Origin: Peptacetobacter sp900550335 | GTDB lineage: Bacteria; Bacillota; Clostridia; Peptostreptococcales; Peptostreptococcaceae | Direction of reading: 5' to 3' | Assembly (NCBI RefSeq): GCF_047528295.1 | Contig: NZ_CP180001.1 | Span: 1,612,001-1,676,000, forward strand | Length of the DNA stretch: 64,000 nucleotides | In this document: piece by piece, positions 35,598-44,519 of the stretch | Layout of the letters: the number at the start of each line of letters is the position of its first letter | How positions within the stretch are numbered: position 1 is the first letter of the stretch | Notes under the pieces: model-generated | Seen by the model: only the letters and a program-made list of their open reading frames with translations | Told to the model about the DNA's origin: nothing | Databases searched by the model: none | Program-made: the position numbers and the translations under genes

Positions 35598-37430
35598 TTA
35601 TTTATTTTTTGCAGCCTGTCTAGCTTTGTTGTACTGTAGTCTTTCGTGTTCGTTTAGGTATCTTTTTCTTAATCTTATAGCGTCTGGAGTTATTTCAACT
35701 AATTCGTCCTCATCTATAAATTCAAGAGCTTCTTCAAGAGTGAATATTCTTGGAGGAGCAAGTTTGATAGCATCATCTGAACCAGAAGCACGGACATTTG
35801 ACTGTTTCTTATTCTTACATGGGTTAACAGTCATATCGTCTTTTCTTGAGTTCATACCGATTATCATACCTTCGTAAACTTCAACACCTGGGTCAACGAA
35901 CATAGTAGCTCTTTCACTTAAAGCATTAAGTGCATAACCCATAGTTGTTCCAGGTCCCTGAGATATTAGAACACCATTACTTCTTCCAGGTATTTCACCT
36001 TTGTGTTCTTCAAATCTTTCAAATGATCTTACAAGAGTACCTTCACCTCTAGTAACGTTTATGAATTCACTTCTGTAACCAAGTAGACCTCTAGTAGGAG
36101 CTATGAATTCTATTTTTACATAATCTCCTTCCATTTCCATTGATTCCATCATACCTTTTCTCTGGTTTAATTCATTTATTATTGTACCAGAATAAACTTC
36201 TGGGCAGTTTACGATAACTCTTTCCATTGGTTCAAGAAGAGTACCATTTTCATCTCTGTGCATTAAAACTTCTGGTTTAGATACCCCTAGTTCGTATCCT
36301 TCACGTCTCATGTTTTCTATTAATATAGAAAGATGAAGTTCTCCACGTCCAGAAACTTTGTATCCGTCAGTAGTATCAAGTGGTTCAACTTTTAACCCAA
36401 CGTTAACTTCAAGTTCTTTTTCTAATCTATCTTTTAAATGTCTAGTTGTAACGAATTTACCGCTCTTACCAGCAAATGGAGAATCATTTACTAGGAAGTT
36501 CATAGAAAGTGTTGGTTCTTCTATGCTTATCATTTCTATTGGCTGTGGATTATCTGGGTAGCAGATAGTTTCACCTATTGATATATCAGGTATACCAGAT
36601 ATAACAACTATTTCACCACTTCCAGCTTCTTCAGTTTCAACCTGTTTTAAACCTTCATATACAGTAAGTTTACCTATTCTACCTTTTCTTGGCTCTTCAG
36701 CTTCACCACATATGCATACATTCTGTCCTGGCTGTACTTTACCTTTGTAAACTCTACCTATACCAAGTCTTCCTATATAGTCATCGTAAGCTAGAGAAGA
36801 TATCTGAAGCTGTAATGGCTCATCATCATAATTAGGATAAGCTTCAACGTGATCTATTATAGTTTTGAATAGAGGAGATAAGTCTTCACTTTCTTCTTCC
36901 ATATCTAATTTAGCTATTCCCTGTTTAGCTATTCCGTATATTATAGGGAATTCACACTGCTCATCAGTTGCGTTAAGGTCAACGAATAAGTCGAATACCT
37001 CATCAACGACTTCTTCAGCTCTCTGGTCTTTTTTGTCTATTTTGTTTATAAATAATATTGGTTTTAAACCACATTCAAGTGATTTCTGTAAAACGAATCT
37101 TGTCTGAGGCATTGGTCCTTCACTTGCATCAACAAGAAGTATAACTGTATCAACAGTTTTCATAACACGTTCAACTTCTGAAGAGAAGTCAGAGTGTCCT
37201 GGAGTATCTACTATGTTTATTTTGTAGTCTCCGTAGTTTATTGAACAGTTTTTAGAATATATTGTTATACCCCTTTCCTGTTCTAAGTCGTTACTATCCA
37301 TTACACGCTCTCTTACTTCTTCATTTGCTCTAAATATTCCGCTCTGAGAAAGAAAAGCATCAACTAGAGTTGATTTACCAGCATCGACATGGGCGATAAC
37401 GGCTATATTTATAATTTTATGCTTTGCCAT
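35598..37430 (-). CDS. typA: TypA/BipA ribosome-associated translational GTPase
   Basis: The 610-aa protein has G1 AHVDAGKST, G2 with RGITI, G3 VDTPGHSDF, G4 NKIDKKD, an EF-Tu-like domain II and the BipA C-terminal domain (RGLLGYRSEF). It binds ribosomes and supports assembly and stress or cold growth. The ATG at 37430 follows AAGGGAG; the longer upstream frame lacks a ribosome site. The gene is monocistronic. Confidence 0.97.
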   Translation of the reverse strand: MAKHKIINIAVIAHVDAGKSTLVDAFLSQSGIFRANEEVRERVMDSNDLEQERGITIYSKNCSINYGDYKINIVDTPGHSDFSSEVERVMKTVDTVILLVDASEGPMPQTRFVLQKSLECGLKPILFINKIDKKDQRAEEVVDEVFDLFVDLNATDEQCEFPIIYGIAKQGIAKLDMEEESEDLSPLFKTIIDHVEAYPNYDDEPLQLQISSLAYDDYIGRLGIGRVYKGKVQPGQNVCICGEAEEPRKGRIGKLTVYEGLKQVETEEAGSGEIVVISGIPDISIGETICYPDNPQPIEMISIEEPTLSMNFLVNDSPFAGKSGKFVTTRHLKDRLEKELEVNVGLKVEPLDTTDGYKVSGRGELHLSILIENMRREGYELGVSKPEVLMHRDENGTLLEPMERVIVNCPEVYSGTIINELNQRKGMMESMEMEGDYVKIEFIAPTRGLLGYRSEFINVTRGEGTLVRSFERFEEHKGEIPGRSNGVLISQGPGTTMGYALNALSERATMFVDPGVEVYEGMIIGMNSRKDDMTVNPCKNKKQSNVRASGSDDAIKLAPPRIFTLEEALEFIDEDELVEITPDAIRLRKRYLNEHERLQYNKARQAAKNK

Positions 37431-37766
37431 AAGTTTAGCTCCCTTCTTTATATCATAACTTAACAAGTATATCACAATCATGAAAGTCACACAAGGAATT
37501 CAAATGGTATTTTTTTCTTGAAACCATTTTCAAAGAGAATTTTTTTATATCTTTATTATACCAATGTGCGATTTCATTCATCTCTTTAAATTATAGTACA
37601 TTATAGCACAACTTTTGTAAAAACTAGTATAAAATATTTATGAAGAATCATTATAAAAAATTATGAAAAGTTAGAAGATTTATTTATAATGTAACTAGAA
37701 TATATTTTGATTAAATATATTGGTTGAAGTAAATTAATTATAAATGATAAAAAATATGTTTAAATT

Positions 37767-37787
37767 TATACCCTATAGGGGTATAAT
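37767..37787 (+). promoter_or_regulatory. CsoR-type copper operator over the copA promoter
   Basis: TATACCCTATAGGGGTATA (37767-37785) is a classical CsoR box and overlaps the -10 hexamer TATAAT (37782-37787). Copper would release CsoR. No csoR gene is in this window. The remaining 37431-37766 is AT-rich with nothing evident. Confidence 0.88.
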
Positions 37788-37822
37788 GATATTGTAAGTT
37801 AGTTTAGAAAGAGGAGGAGAGT

Positions 37823-40438
37823 ATGAGTATAAGAGAAATTACATTTAGAATAGATGGAATGCATTGCGCAGCATGTGCAATGGGAGCTGAAAAGGCAATA
37901 AAAAAATTAGAAGGAGTAGAGGAAGCTAGTGTAAATATAGCGACAGAGAAAGCATTTGTAAAATATGATACGGATAAAGTTGGGATAGAGGATTTTGCAA
38001 ATGCAGTAAAATCAAAAGGGTTTACTCCAATAATAGATAAAAAAGATTTAGAAAAGGTAGAAAAAGTTGAAGAAACTTCTAATTTAAAAGAGATAACATT
38101 TAGAATAGACGGAATGCATTGTGCAGCATGTGCAATGGGTTCTGAAAAAGCTCTAAAAAAATTAGAGGGAGTAGAAGAAGCTAGCGTAAATATAGCGACA
38201 GAAAAAGCATTTGTAAAGTATAATCCTGAATTAGTTGGAATAGAAGATTTCGCAAATGCAGTAAAATCAAAGGGATTCACTCCAATAATAGATAAAGCAG
38301 AGATAGAAGATATAAGCGTGGGGAAAGATTCAGAATTTGAAGATGTTGAATCTGTTACAGAAAAAGAAGTAGAAAGTAGTGGATTTGTAGCTCAGACAGA
38401 TGAGGAAAGAAGACTTAGCAAAGAGAAAGAAATTCACGATATGTTTGTAAAATTTGTGATTACAATGTGTCTAGCCATACCATTATTTTATGTTGCAATG
38501 GGGCCTATGATACCTTCACCGCTTGGACCTTGGCCACTGCCAGACATAATAAGTCCTGATACGAACTTATTAAACTATGCATTAATTCAGATTGTTTTAG
38601 TTGTTCCAATAATGATAATTGGAAAACACTTCTACATAAACGGAACTAAAGCAATACTTTCAGGATCACCTAATATGGATACACTTGTTGCACTTGGAAC
38701 AGCAGCTTCATTTGTATATAGTTTATACACTACTTTCCAGATAGCAACCGGGACTGTAGACCATGCACATCACCACCAGCTATACTTTGAAAGTGCTGGG
38801 ATAATAATCGCACTTGTATCTTTAGGTAAATACTTTGAAACTAAGTCAAAGGGAAAAACTTCAGAAGCTATAAAAAAATTAATAGGACTTCAGCCTAACA
38901 CTGCGATAATAGAAACAGAGGACGGAGAAAAGGAAGTTCATATAGACACTATTAAAAAAGGAGATATAGTAATTGTAAAACCTGGTGAAAAAATACCTTC
39001 AGATGGTACTGTAGTTTATGGAACAACTTATGTTGATGAGTCGATGATTACTGGCGAAAGTGTTCCAGTTGCTAAAAAAGAAGGCGATTATGTAACAGGA
39101 GCTTCTTTAAATAAGAATGGATTTATAAAGATAAGAATCGAAAAAACTGGAGAAAATACAGTATTATCTCAGATAATTAGATTAGTTGAGGATGCACAGT
39201 CAAGAAAAGCTCCAATAGCTAAGTTAGCAGATACTGTAGCAGGTTATTTTGTACCTGCAGTTATGACAGTTGCAATAGTGTCAGCTCTTTTATGGTACTT
39301 TGTAGGTGGAAAAGATTTAGTGTTCTGTTTGACAATATTTGTATCAGTTCTTGTTATAGCTTGTCCTTGTGCATTAGGTCTTGCAACACCTACAGCGATA
39401 ATGGCAGGTACAGGAAAAGGAGCTGAAAACGGAATACTTATAAAAGGTGGGGATTCTCTTGAATCAGCATATAAAATAGACACTGTTGTATTTGATAAGA
39501 CAGGTACGATTACAGAAGGAAAACCTGAGGTTACAGATTTAATACTTTTAGATGGATCTGATTTTGAAAAAGACGATGTTTTAGGATTTGCAGCATCTGC
39601 AGAGAAAGTTTCTGAACATCCTCTAGGAGAAGCAATTGTAAGACATGTAGAAGAAAAAGAGTTAAAAATATTTGAAACTAAGAATTTTGAAAATATACCT
39701 GGAAAAGGTATAAAAGCTATGATTAATGGAAATAATGTTGCGATAGGTAACAAGAAATTAATTGATAGTGAAAATGTAGAGTTAAAAGATGCAGAAGAAA
39801 AAGCAACTACTCTATCTAGTCAGGGAAAAACACCTATGTATATAGCTATAAACGGTAAATTACAGGCTGTGATAGGTGTTGCTGATGTTGTTAAGGAAAC
39901 TAGTAGAGAGGCTATAGAAAAACTTCACGAGATGAACATTAAAACTGTTATGTTAACTGGAGATAATGCGAAAACTGCTGAAGCTATAGCTAAAAATGTT
40001 GGAATAGATACAGTTGTTTCTGATGTTCTTCCTGAAGAAAAGGCTAAGGTTATAGAAAATCTTCAGAAAGAAGGAAAATTTGTCGCTATGGTTGGAGATG
40101 GTATAAATGATGCTCCAGCACTTGCAAAGGCAGATATAGGTATAGCGATAGGAAATGGTACTGATATAGCTATTGAATCAGCAGATATTGTACTTATGAG
40201 AAATAGTATTTTAGATGTTCCTAAGGCTATTAGATTAAGTAGAGAAACTATAAAGAATATTAAGCAGAATTTATTCTGGGCGTTTGGATATAATACTGTT
40301 GGTATTCCAGTTGCAGCTGGGTTATTGTATATCTTTGGTGGACCACTACTAAATCCAATGATAGGGGCTGCGGCGATGAGTTTAAGCTCAGTATCAGTAG
40401 TGTCAAACGCATTAAGATTAAAAACTATAAAATTATAA
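37823..40438 (+). CDS. copA: Copper-exporting P1B-type ATPase CopA with duplicated HMA domains
   Basis: Two N-terminal heavy-metal domains carry GMHCAACAMG (Cys15/Cys18 and Cys100/Cys103). They are nearly identical over about 70 residues. The membrane CPC motif is Cys514-Pro-Cys516 and the phosphorylated Asp is Asp558 in DKTGT. SEHPLGEA and VGDGINDAPAL are present. The 871-aa pump exports Cu+ from the cytosol using ATP. A CsoR box controls it. No copZ chaperone follows. GGAGGAG precedes the ATG. Confidence 0.96.
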   Translation: MSIREITFRIDGMHCAACAMGAEKAIKKLEGVEEASVNIATEKAFVKYDTDKVGIEDFANAVKSKGFTPIIDKKDLEKVEKVEETSNLKEITFRIDGMHCAACAMGSEKALKKLEGVEEASVNIATEKAFVKYNPELVGIEDFANAVKSKGFTPIIDKAEIEDISVGKDSEFEDVESVTEKEVESSGFVAQTDEERRLSKEKEIHDMFVKFVITMCLAIPLFYVAMGPMIPSPLGPWPLPDIISPDTNLLNYALIQIVLVVPIMIIGKHFYINGTKAILSGSPNMDTLVALGTAASFVYSLYTTFQIATGTVDHAHHHQLYFESAGIIIALVSLGKYFETKSKGKTSEAIKKLIGLQPNTAIIETEDGEKEVHIDTIKKGDIVIVKPGEKIPSDGTVVYGTTYVDESMITGESVPVAKKEGDYVTGASLNKNGFIKIRIEKTGENTVLSQIIRLVEDAQSRKAPIAKLADTVAGYFVPAVMTVAIVSALLWYFVGGKDLVFCLTIFVSVLVIACPCALGLATPTAIMAGTGKGAENGILIKGGDSLESAYKIDTVVFDKTGTITEGKPEVTDLILLDGSDFEKDDVLGFAASAEKVSEHPLGEAIVRHVEEKELKIFETKNFENIPGKGIKAMINGNNVAIGNKKLIDSENVELKDAEEKATTLSSQGKTPMYIAINGKLQAVIGVADVVKETSREAIEKLHEMNIKTVMLTGDNAKTAEAIAKNVGIDTVVSDVLPEEKAKVIENLQKEGKFVAMVGDGINDAPALAKADIGIAIGNGTDIAIESADIVLMRNSILDVPKAIRLSRETIKNIKQNLFWAFGYNTVGIPVAAGLLYIFGGPLLNPMIGAAAMSLSSVSVVSNALRLKTIKL

Positions 40439-40440
40439 AA

Positions 40441-40474
40441 AAAGGATGTCTCAGATTTTCTGAGGCATTTTTTA
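40441..40474 (+). terminator. Terminator of copA
   Basis: GATGTCTCAGA pairs with TCTGAGGCATT, followed by T. It closely resembles the typA terminator. Confidence 0.85.
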
Positions 40475-40485
40475 TTGCTTTAGGG

Positions 40486-40746
40486 AAAAGAAGATTTTTT
40501 CTGATATAAAAAACAGGTATCTTAAATTTTTCTATAAATCTCTATTTTGAGCGAGAACTTAAAATAATAATAATTTTATTCTCCAGGCTTCGACGCTTCA
40601 CAATGTTATAGTAATACATTTAAAAGTTGTGAAGCGTCTCCAGATTGTCGAATGAAAATTTATTATTATTTTTTCGTTCTAAAATAGATATTTATTTGAA
40701 AAATTTTACGATACCTTTATTTCTATCCAGAATAAAATCTTCTTTT
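40486..40746 (+). repeat. Palindromic element copy 7, with very long outer stem
   Basis: The core has CTCCAGGCTTC, inner stem GACGCTTCACAA/TTGTGAAGCGTC, loop GTAATACATTTAAAAG and CCAGATTGTCG. The stem AATAATAATAATTTTATTC/GAATGAAAATTTATTATTATT then continues with imperfect pairing out to AAAAGAAGATTTT (40486) and AAAATCTTCTTTT (40734-40746). The whole is a 261-bp imperfect inverted repeat after copA, in the standard orientation. Confidence 0.88.
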
Positions 40747-40795
40747 TTAAAGAAAGTAAAAAATATATACTCAGAAAATTTGAAACTTATTTTTA

Positions 40796-41040
40796 TAAAT
40801 TTTAATACTTTTTAAAATCTTAGTGCTTATTGAATAGGATATTTTAATAAGACGAGATTTTTTAGAAAATTTTAATACCATCCTTTTTATAGCTTTAATA
40901 GTTTTTAATCTTAGTGCTTATTGGATAGGATAGGGGATAAAAAGGATGTAATTAGAAAAGTTGATACATTTTTATTATAAAATTATTATAAATTTTGATA
41001 CTTTTTAAAACTTTAGTGAGTATTGAATTAGGAAAGGTAT
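40796..41040 (+). repeat. Three degenerate direct repeats
   Basis: Units starting near 40796, 40893 and 40988 share TTTTTAAAATCTTAGTGCTT and ATTGAATAGGA. Spacing is about 95 bases. They are non-coding, AT-rich, and of unknown origin. Confidence 0.6.
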
Positions 41041-41144
41041 TAATTAATAGTTTTTTAATATGGGTTTAAATAATATATAGTATTTTAAGTTAGAAATGAA
41101 TAAATATTAATTTTTAAATAGTCAAAGTAAAGTATTTATTAATA

Positions 41145-41275
41145 TTGAAAATTCTAAATTCAAATGTTATACTTAAAATGAAATCGAGCTGACAGTGAGG
41201 GTGTTGTTCCCGAGTTGAAAGGCGATGTTTGCACATAAAATTATCCCCATATTATTTGGCTTTTTTAGTCCAGGT
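41145..41275 (+). ncRNA. Candidate small RNA with strong promoter
   Basis: TTGAAA (41145-41150), 17-bp spacer, TATACT (41168-41173) is a good promoter. The following 90 bases (about 41180-41270) are more GC-rich than their surroundings and contain GAGGGTGTTGTTCCC and GGCGATGTTTGCAC, ending near GGCTTTTTT. There is no ORF with a ribosome site. It does not match a riboswitch or sRNA class I know. It points toward the end of the minus-strand gene at 41373. Confidence 0.4.
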
Positions 41276-41372
41276 TATACAGGGATTTTTATCAAAGAGT
41301 ATTAAAATTTATAAACGATTGTTAAAAATAGACTGAATATTGATTTTATATCATGCTATTTTTGAATCAGTT

Positions 41373-41618
41373 TTATTTTTTAGAGTACTGAACTTTTACG
41401 TTTAGTCCTTTTATCATACCTAGTTTTCCAGATAGTGAGCTTATCACATCGGAAGGCGCATCAATTATAACACTAATGATACTTACTTCCTTTTTAGGAT
41501 ATGGGACTCCCATTCTTCCGACAATATAGGGAGCAAAGTCATGTAGTGTCTTATTCAGTGCATCAGACGCTTTTAAATCTTCAACAATTATCCCTATAAG
41601 TGCTATTCTTGTTTCCAT
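41373..41618 (-). CDS. TM1266-family [FeFe]-hydrogenase system regulator
   Basis: The 81-aa ACT-like ferredoxin-fold protein begins METRIALIGIIVEDL and has the pattern of the small iron-only hydrogenase system regulator (TM1266) family, next to hyd maturation genes in many anaerobes. It probably binds a small ligand or nickel-type effector and influences expression; its mechanism is not established. It diverges from hydE with 76 bases between starts. AGGAGGTG precedes its ATG. Confidence 0.85.
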   Translation of the reverse strand: METRIALIGIIVEDLKASDALNKTLHDFAPYIVGRMGVPYPKKEVSIISVIIDAPSDVISSLSGKLGMIKGLNVKVQYSKK

Positions 41619-41694
41619 AAAGGCACCTCCTCAGATTTCATTAATTAGATTTTATATTTTTAAAAGTTTATAGTCAATAGCGAAAGGAATTCAA

Positions 41695-42744
41695 ATGAAA
41701 AACCTAATAGATAAACTAGAGAAGAATCAGATTCTTTCAAAGGAAGAATTTGTAAGGCTTTTGGCAATTTCTGAAAAAGATGATATAGATTACCTTACAG
41801 AAAGGGCAAAGTGTATCAGAGATGATATTTACGGTAAGAGAGTTTTTATAAGAGGTTTGATAGAAATATCAAATTATTGTAAGAATGATTGCTATTATTG
41901 TGGCATTAGAAGAAGTAATAAGAATGCCCAGAGATACAGACTTTCAAAGGAGCAGATTTTAAGTTGCTGCGAAAATGGATATGAACTAGGATTTAGAACA
42001 TTTGTTATGCAGGGCGGAGAAGATGCGTTTTTCAAGGACGAGGTTGTATGCGATATTGTTTCTAGTATAAAGGAAAGATATCCAGATTGTGCAGTTACTC
42101 TTTCTTTAGGAGAAAGAAGTACTGAAAGCTACAGAAAAATGAAGGAAGCTGGAGCAGATAGGTATCTTTTAAGACATGAAACATTTGACAATACTCATTA
42201 CAACAAGTTGCATCCGGTTGAACTGGATCCTGAAAATAGAAAGAGATGTTTGAGAGATTTGAAGGCTCTTGGATACCAAACAGGAACAGGAATAATGGTT
42301 GGATCTCCATATCAGACACTTGAAAATATAGCAGAGGATTTACTTTTCATCAAGGAATTAAATCCTGAAATGATTGGAATAGGGCCATTTATACCACATA
42401 AGGATACACCATTTAAAGACTTTGAAAGTGGAACAATGGAGATGACTTTAAGGCTGATTTCTATTTTGAGATTACTCTGTCCAAAAGCTCTAATACCTGC
42501 AACAACTGCACTTGGGACAATAAGTCCTCAGGGTAGAGAAAAAGGAATATTAGCAGGTGCAAATGTAATTATGCCTAATCTATCTCCAAAAGAGGATAGA
42601 AAAAAATACATGCTTTACAATGACAAGTTAAGCGATGGAGAAGAGGCAGCAGAAGGATTAAATAAGCTAAAGGAATCTATGAGAAAAATCGGCTACGAAA
42701 TAGTAGAAGATAGAGGAGATTGCATAGCTTTGAAAGATAAATAG
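41695..42744 (+). CDS. hydE: [FeFe]-hydrogenase H-cluster maturase HydE
   Basis: This radical SAM protein has C-x3-C-x2-C as Cys62, Cys66 and Cys69 in SNYCKNDCYYCG. The 349-aa length, RGLIEISNYC and the RHETF / TGTGIMVGSPYQT blocks identify HydE rather than BioB. HydE acts on the iron complex made by HydG to build the dithiomethylamine-bridged diiron subcluster. It is followed by hydG and hydF. Confidence 0.93.
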   Translation: MKNLIDKLEKNQILSKEEFVRLLAISEKDDIDYLTERAKCIRDDIYGKRVFIRGLIEISNYCKNDCYYCGIRRSNKNAQRYRLSKEQILSCCENGYELGFRTFVMQGGEDAFFKDEVVCDIVSSIKERYPDCAVTLSLGERSTESYRKMKEAGADRYLLRHETFDNTHYNKLHPVELDPENRKRCLRDLKALGYQTGTGIMVGSPYQTLENIAEDLLFIKELNPEMIGIGPFIPHKDTPFKDFESGTMEMTLRLISILRLLCPKALIPATTALGTISPQGREKGILAGANVIMPNLSPKEDRKKYMLYNDKLSDGEEAAEGLNKLKESMRKIGYEIVEDRGDCIALKDK

Positions 42745-42977
42745 ATTAAAATAAGATAAGAAGAAATAAAAAATGGTTTAAATAATAAATATTAAAAATA
42801 ATAAATATTAAATTAATTAGAAGTGATATTAGATAGAAAAAATTTCTAGTTAATGAGAAAACGATTATTAGCTAAGATTAAAATTCTTAGCTTAATATAA
42901 TAAATTTAAATTAATATAAATAAATTAAAAAATAGGAAATTAATTTTGCAATTAAATTACGAATGGGGGACTTTAAA

Positions 42978-44402
42978 ATGTACAAATACGATCCAAAATC
43001 ACTAAAAGCAGAAGAATTTATAAATCACGAAGAAATTCTTGAAAGTATAGAATATGCAAAGGCTAATAAGAGTAATAGAGAATTAATCGAATCTATAATA
43101 GAAAGAGCTAAAGACTGCAAAGGTTTAACTCATAGAGAAGCAGCTCTTCTTTTAGAATGTGACCAGCAGGATTTAAATGAAAAAATGTTTGGCCTAGCAA
43201 AAGAAATAAAACAGAAAATATACGGAAACAGAATAGTAATGTTCGCTCCTTTATATTTATCTAACTACTGTGTAAATGGATGCGTATACTGTCCATATCA
43301 CCTAAAAAATAAACACATAGCTAGAAAAAAATTAACTCAGGAAGAAATTAAAAAAGAAGTTATAGCACTTCAGGATATGGGACACAAACGTCTAGCACTT
43401 GAAACAGGTGAAGACCCAGTAAACAACCCAATAGAATATGTATTAGAAAGTATAAAAACTATCTACGGAATAAAACACAAAAATGGAGATATAAGAAGAG
43501 TAAATGTAAATATAGCAGCTACAACTGTTGAAAACTACAGAAAATTAAAAGAAGCTGGTATAGGAACTTATATATTATTCCAGGAAACATACAATAAAGC
43601 AAACTACGAACTACTTCATCCAACTGGCCCAAAACACGACTACTGCTACCACACAGAAGCAATGGATAGAGCTATGGAAGGTGGAATAGATGATGTTGGT
43701 ATAGGTGTACTATTTGGACTTGAAATGTACAGATACGACTTTGTAGGTCTTTTAATGCACGCAGAACATCTTGAAGCAGCTCAGGGAGTAGGACCACATA
43801 CAATAAGTGTTCCAAGAATCTGTCCAGCTGATGATATAGACACTGATGATTTCTCAAATGCTATATCTGATGAAATATTCCACAAAATAGTTGCTGTAAT
43901 AAGAATAGCTGTTCCTTATACAGGAATGATAATATCTACAAGAGAATCTCAGAAATCAAGAGAAAAAGTTCTTGAATTAGGTGTATCTCAGATAAGTGGA
44001 GGATCTAAAACAAGTGTTGGTGGATATGCAGAGCCAGAACCAGAAGAAGATAACTCAGCTCAGTTTGATGTAAGCGATACAAGAACATTAGATCAGGTTG
44101 TTAATTGGTTATTAGATGGCGGATTTATACCAAGTTTCTGTACTGCTTGCTATAGAGAAGGAAGAACAGGGGATAGATTTATGTCACTTGCAAAAACTGG
44201 TCAGATAGCAAACTGCTGCCAGCCAAATGCACTTCTAACTCTTAACGAATACTTAGATGATTACGCTTCAGAAGATACTAGAAAGAAAGGTAAAGCCCTT
44301 ATAGAAAGAGAATTAGAAAATATAACTAATCCAAAAGCTAAAGAAACTTGTATAAAATACTTAAATGCAATAGATGAAGGAAAGAGAGATTTTAGATTCT
44401 AA
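42978..44402 (+). CDS. hydG: [FeFe]-hydrogenase maturase HydG (tyrosine lyase)
   Basis: The radical SAM motif is Cys98, Cys102 and Cys105 in SNYCVNGCVYC. The C-terminal CTACYREGRTG and IANCCQPNA segment holds the cysteines for the second, dangler-iron cluster. HydG cleaves tyrosine to CO and cyanide for the H-cluster. The 474-aa length is normal. The ATG at 42978 has GGGGGA upstream, better than the one at 42963. The 230-base gap from hydE is AT-rich and featureless. Confidence 0.95.
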   Translation: MYKYDPKSLKAEEFINHEEILESIEYAKANKSNRELIESIIERAKDCKGLTHREAALLLECDQQDLNEKMFGLAKEIKQKIYGNRIVMFAPLYLSNYCVNGCVYCPYHLKNKHIARKKLTQEEIKKEVIALQDMGHKRLALETGEDPVNNPIEYVLESIKTIYGIKHKNGDIRRVNVNIAATTVENYRKLKEAGIGTYILFQETYNKANYELLHPTGPKHDYCYHTEAMDRAMEGGIDDVGIGVLFGLEMYRYDFVGLLMHAEHLEAAQGVGPHTISVPRICPADDIDTDDFSNAISDEIFHKIVAVIRIAVPYTGMIISTRESQKSREKVLELGVSQISGGSKTSVGGYAEPEPEEDNSAQFDVSDTRTLDQVVNWLLDGGFIPSFCTACYREGRTGDRFMSLAKTGQIANCCQPNALLTLNEYLDDYASEDTRKKGKALIERELENITNPKAKETCIKYLNAIDEGKRDFRF

Positions 44403-44456
44403 TAAAATTTAATAATGAAAAGATTATAAATGTAAAAATATTTTAAAGATAAAGAT

Positions 44457-44487
44457 ATGGTGTGTTGGTATTTTCTGACACACCATT
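44457..44487 (+). terminator. Hairpin between hydG and hydF
   Basis: ATGGTGTGT (44457-44465) pairs perfectly with ACACACCAT (44478-44486). Only a weak T stretch follows, so it may be a partial terminator or an RNA-processing or stability hairpin that adjusts hydF expression. Confidence 0.5.
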
Positions 44488-44519
44488 AATCTATAAAAAC
44501 ATATAATAAGGAGAAAAAA

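Noticed and set aside
41180..41270. FMN- or fluoride-riboswitch resemblance (GGGTG-TTCCCGA, GGCGATG)
   Set aside because: Only short pieces match. The remaining conserved parts are missing and the next gene on that strand is 400 bases away behind a minus-strand gene.
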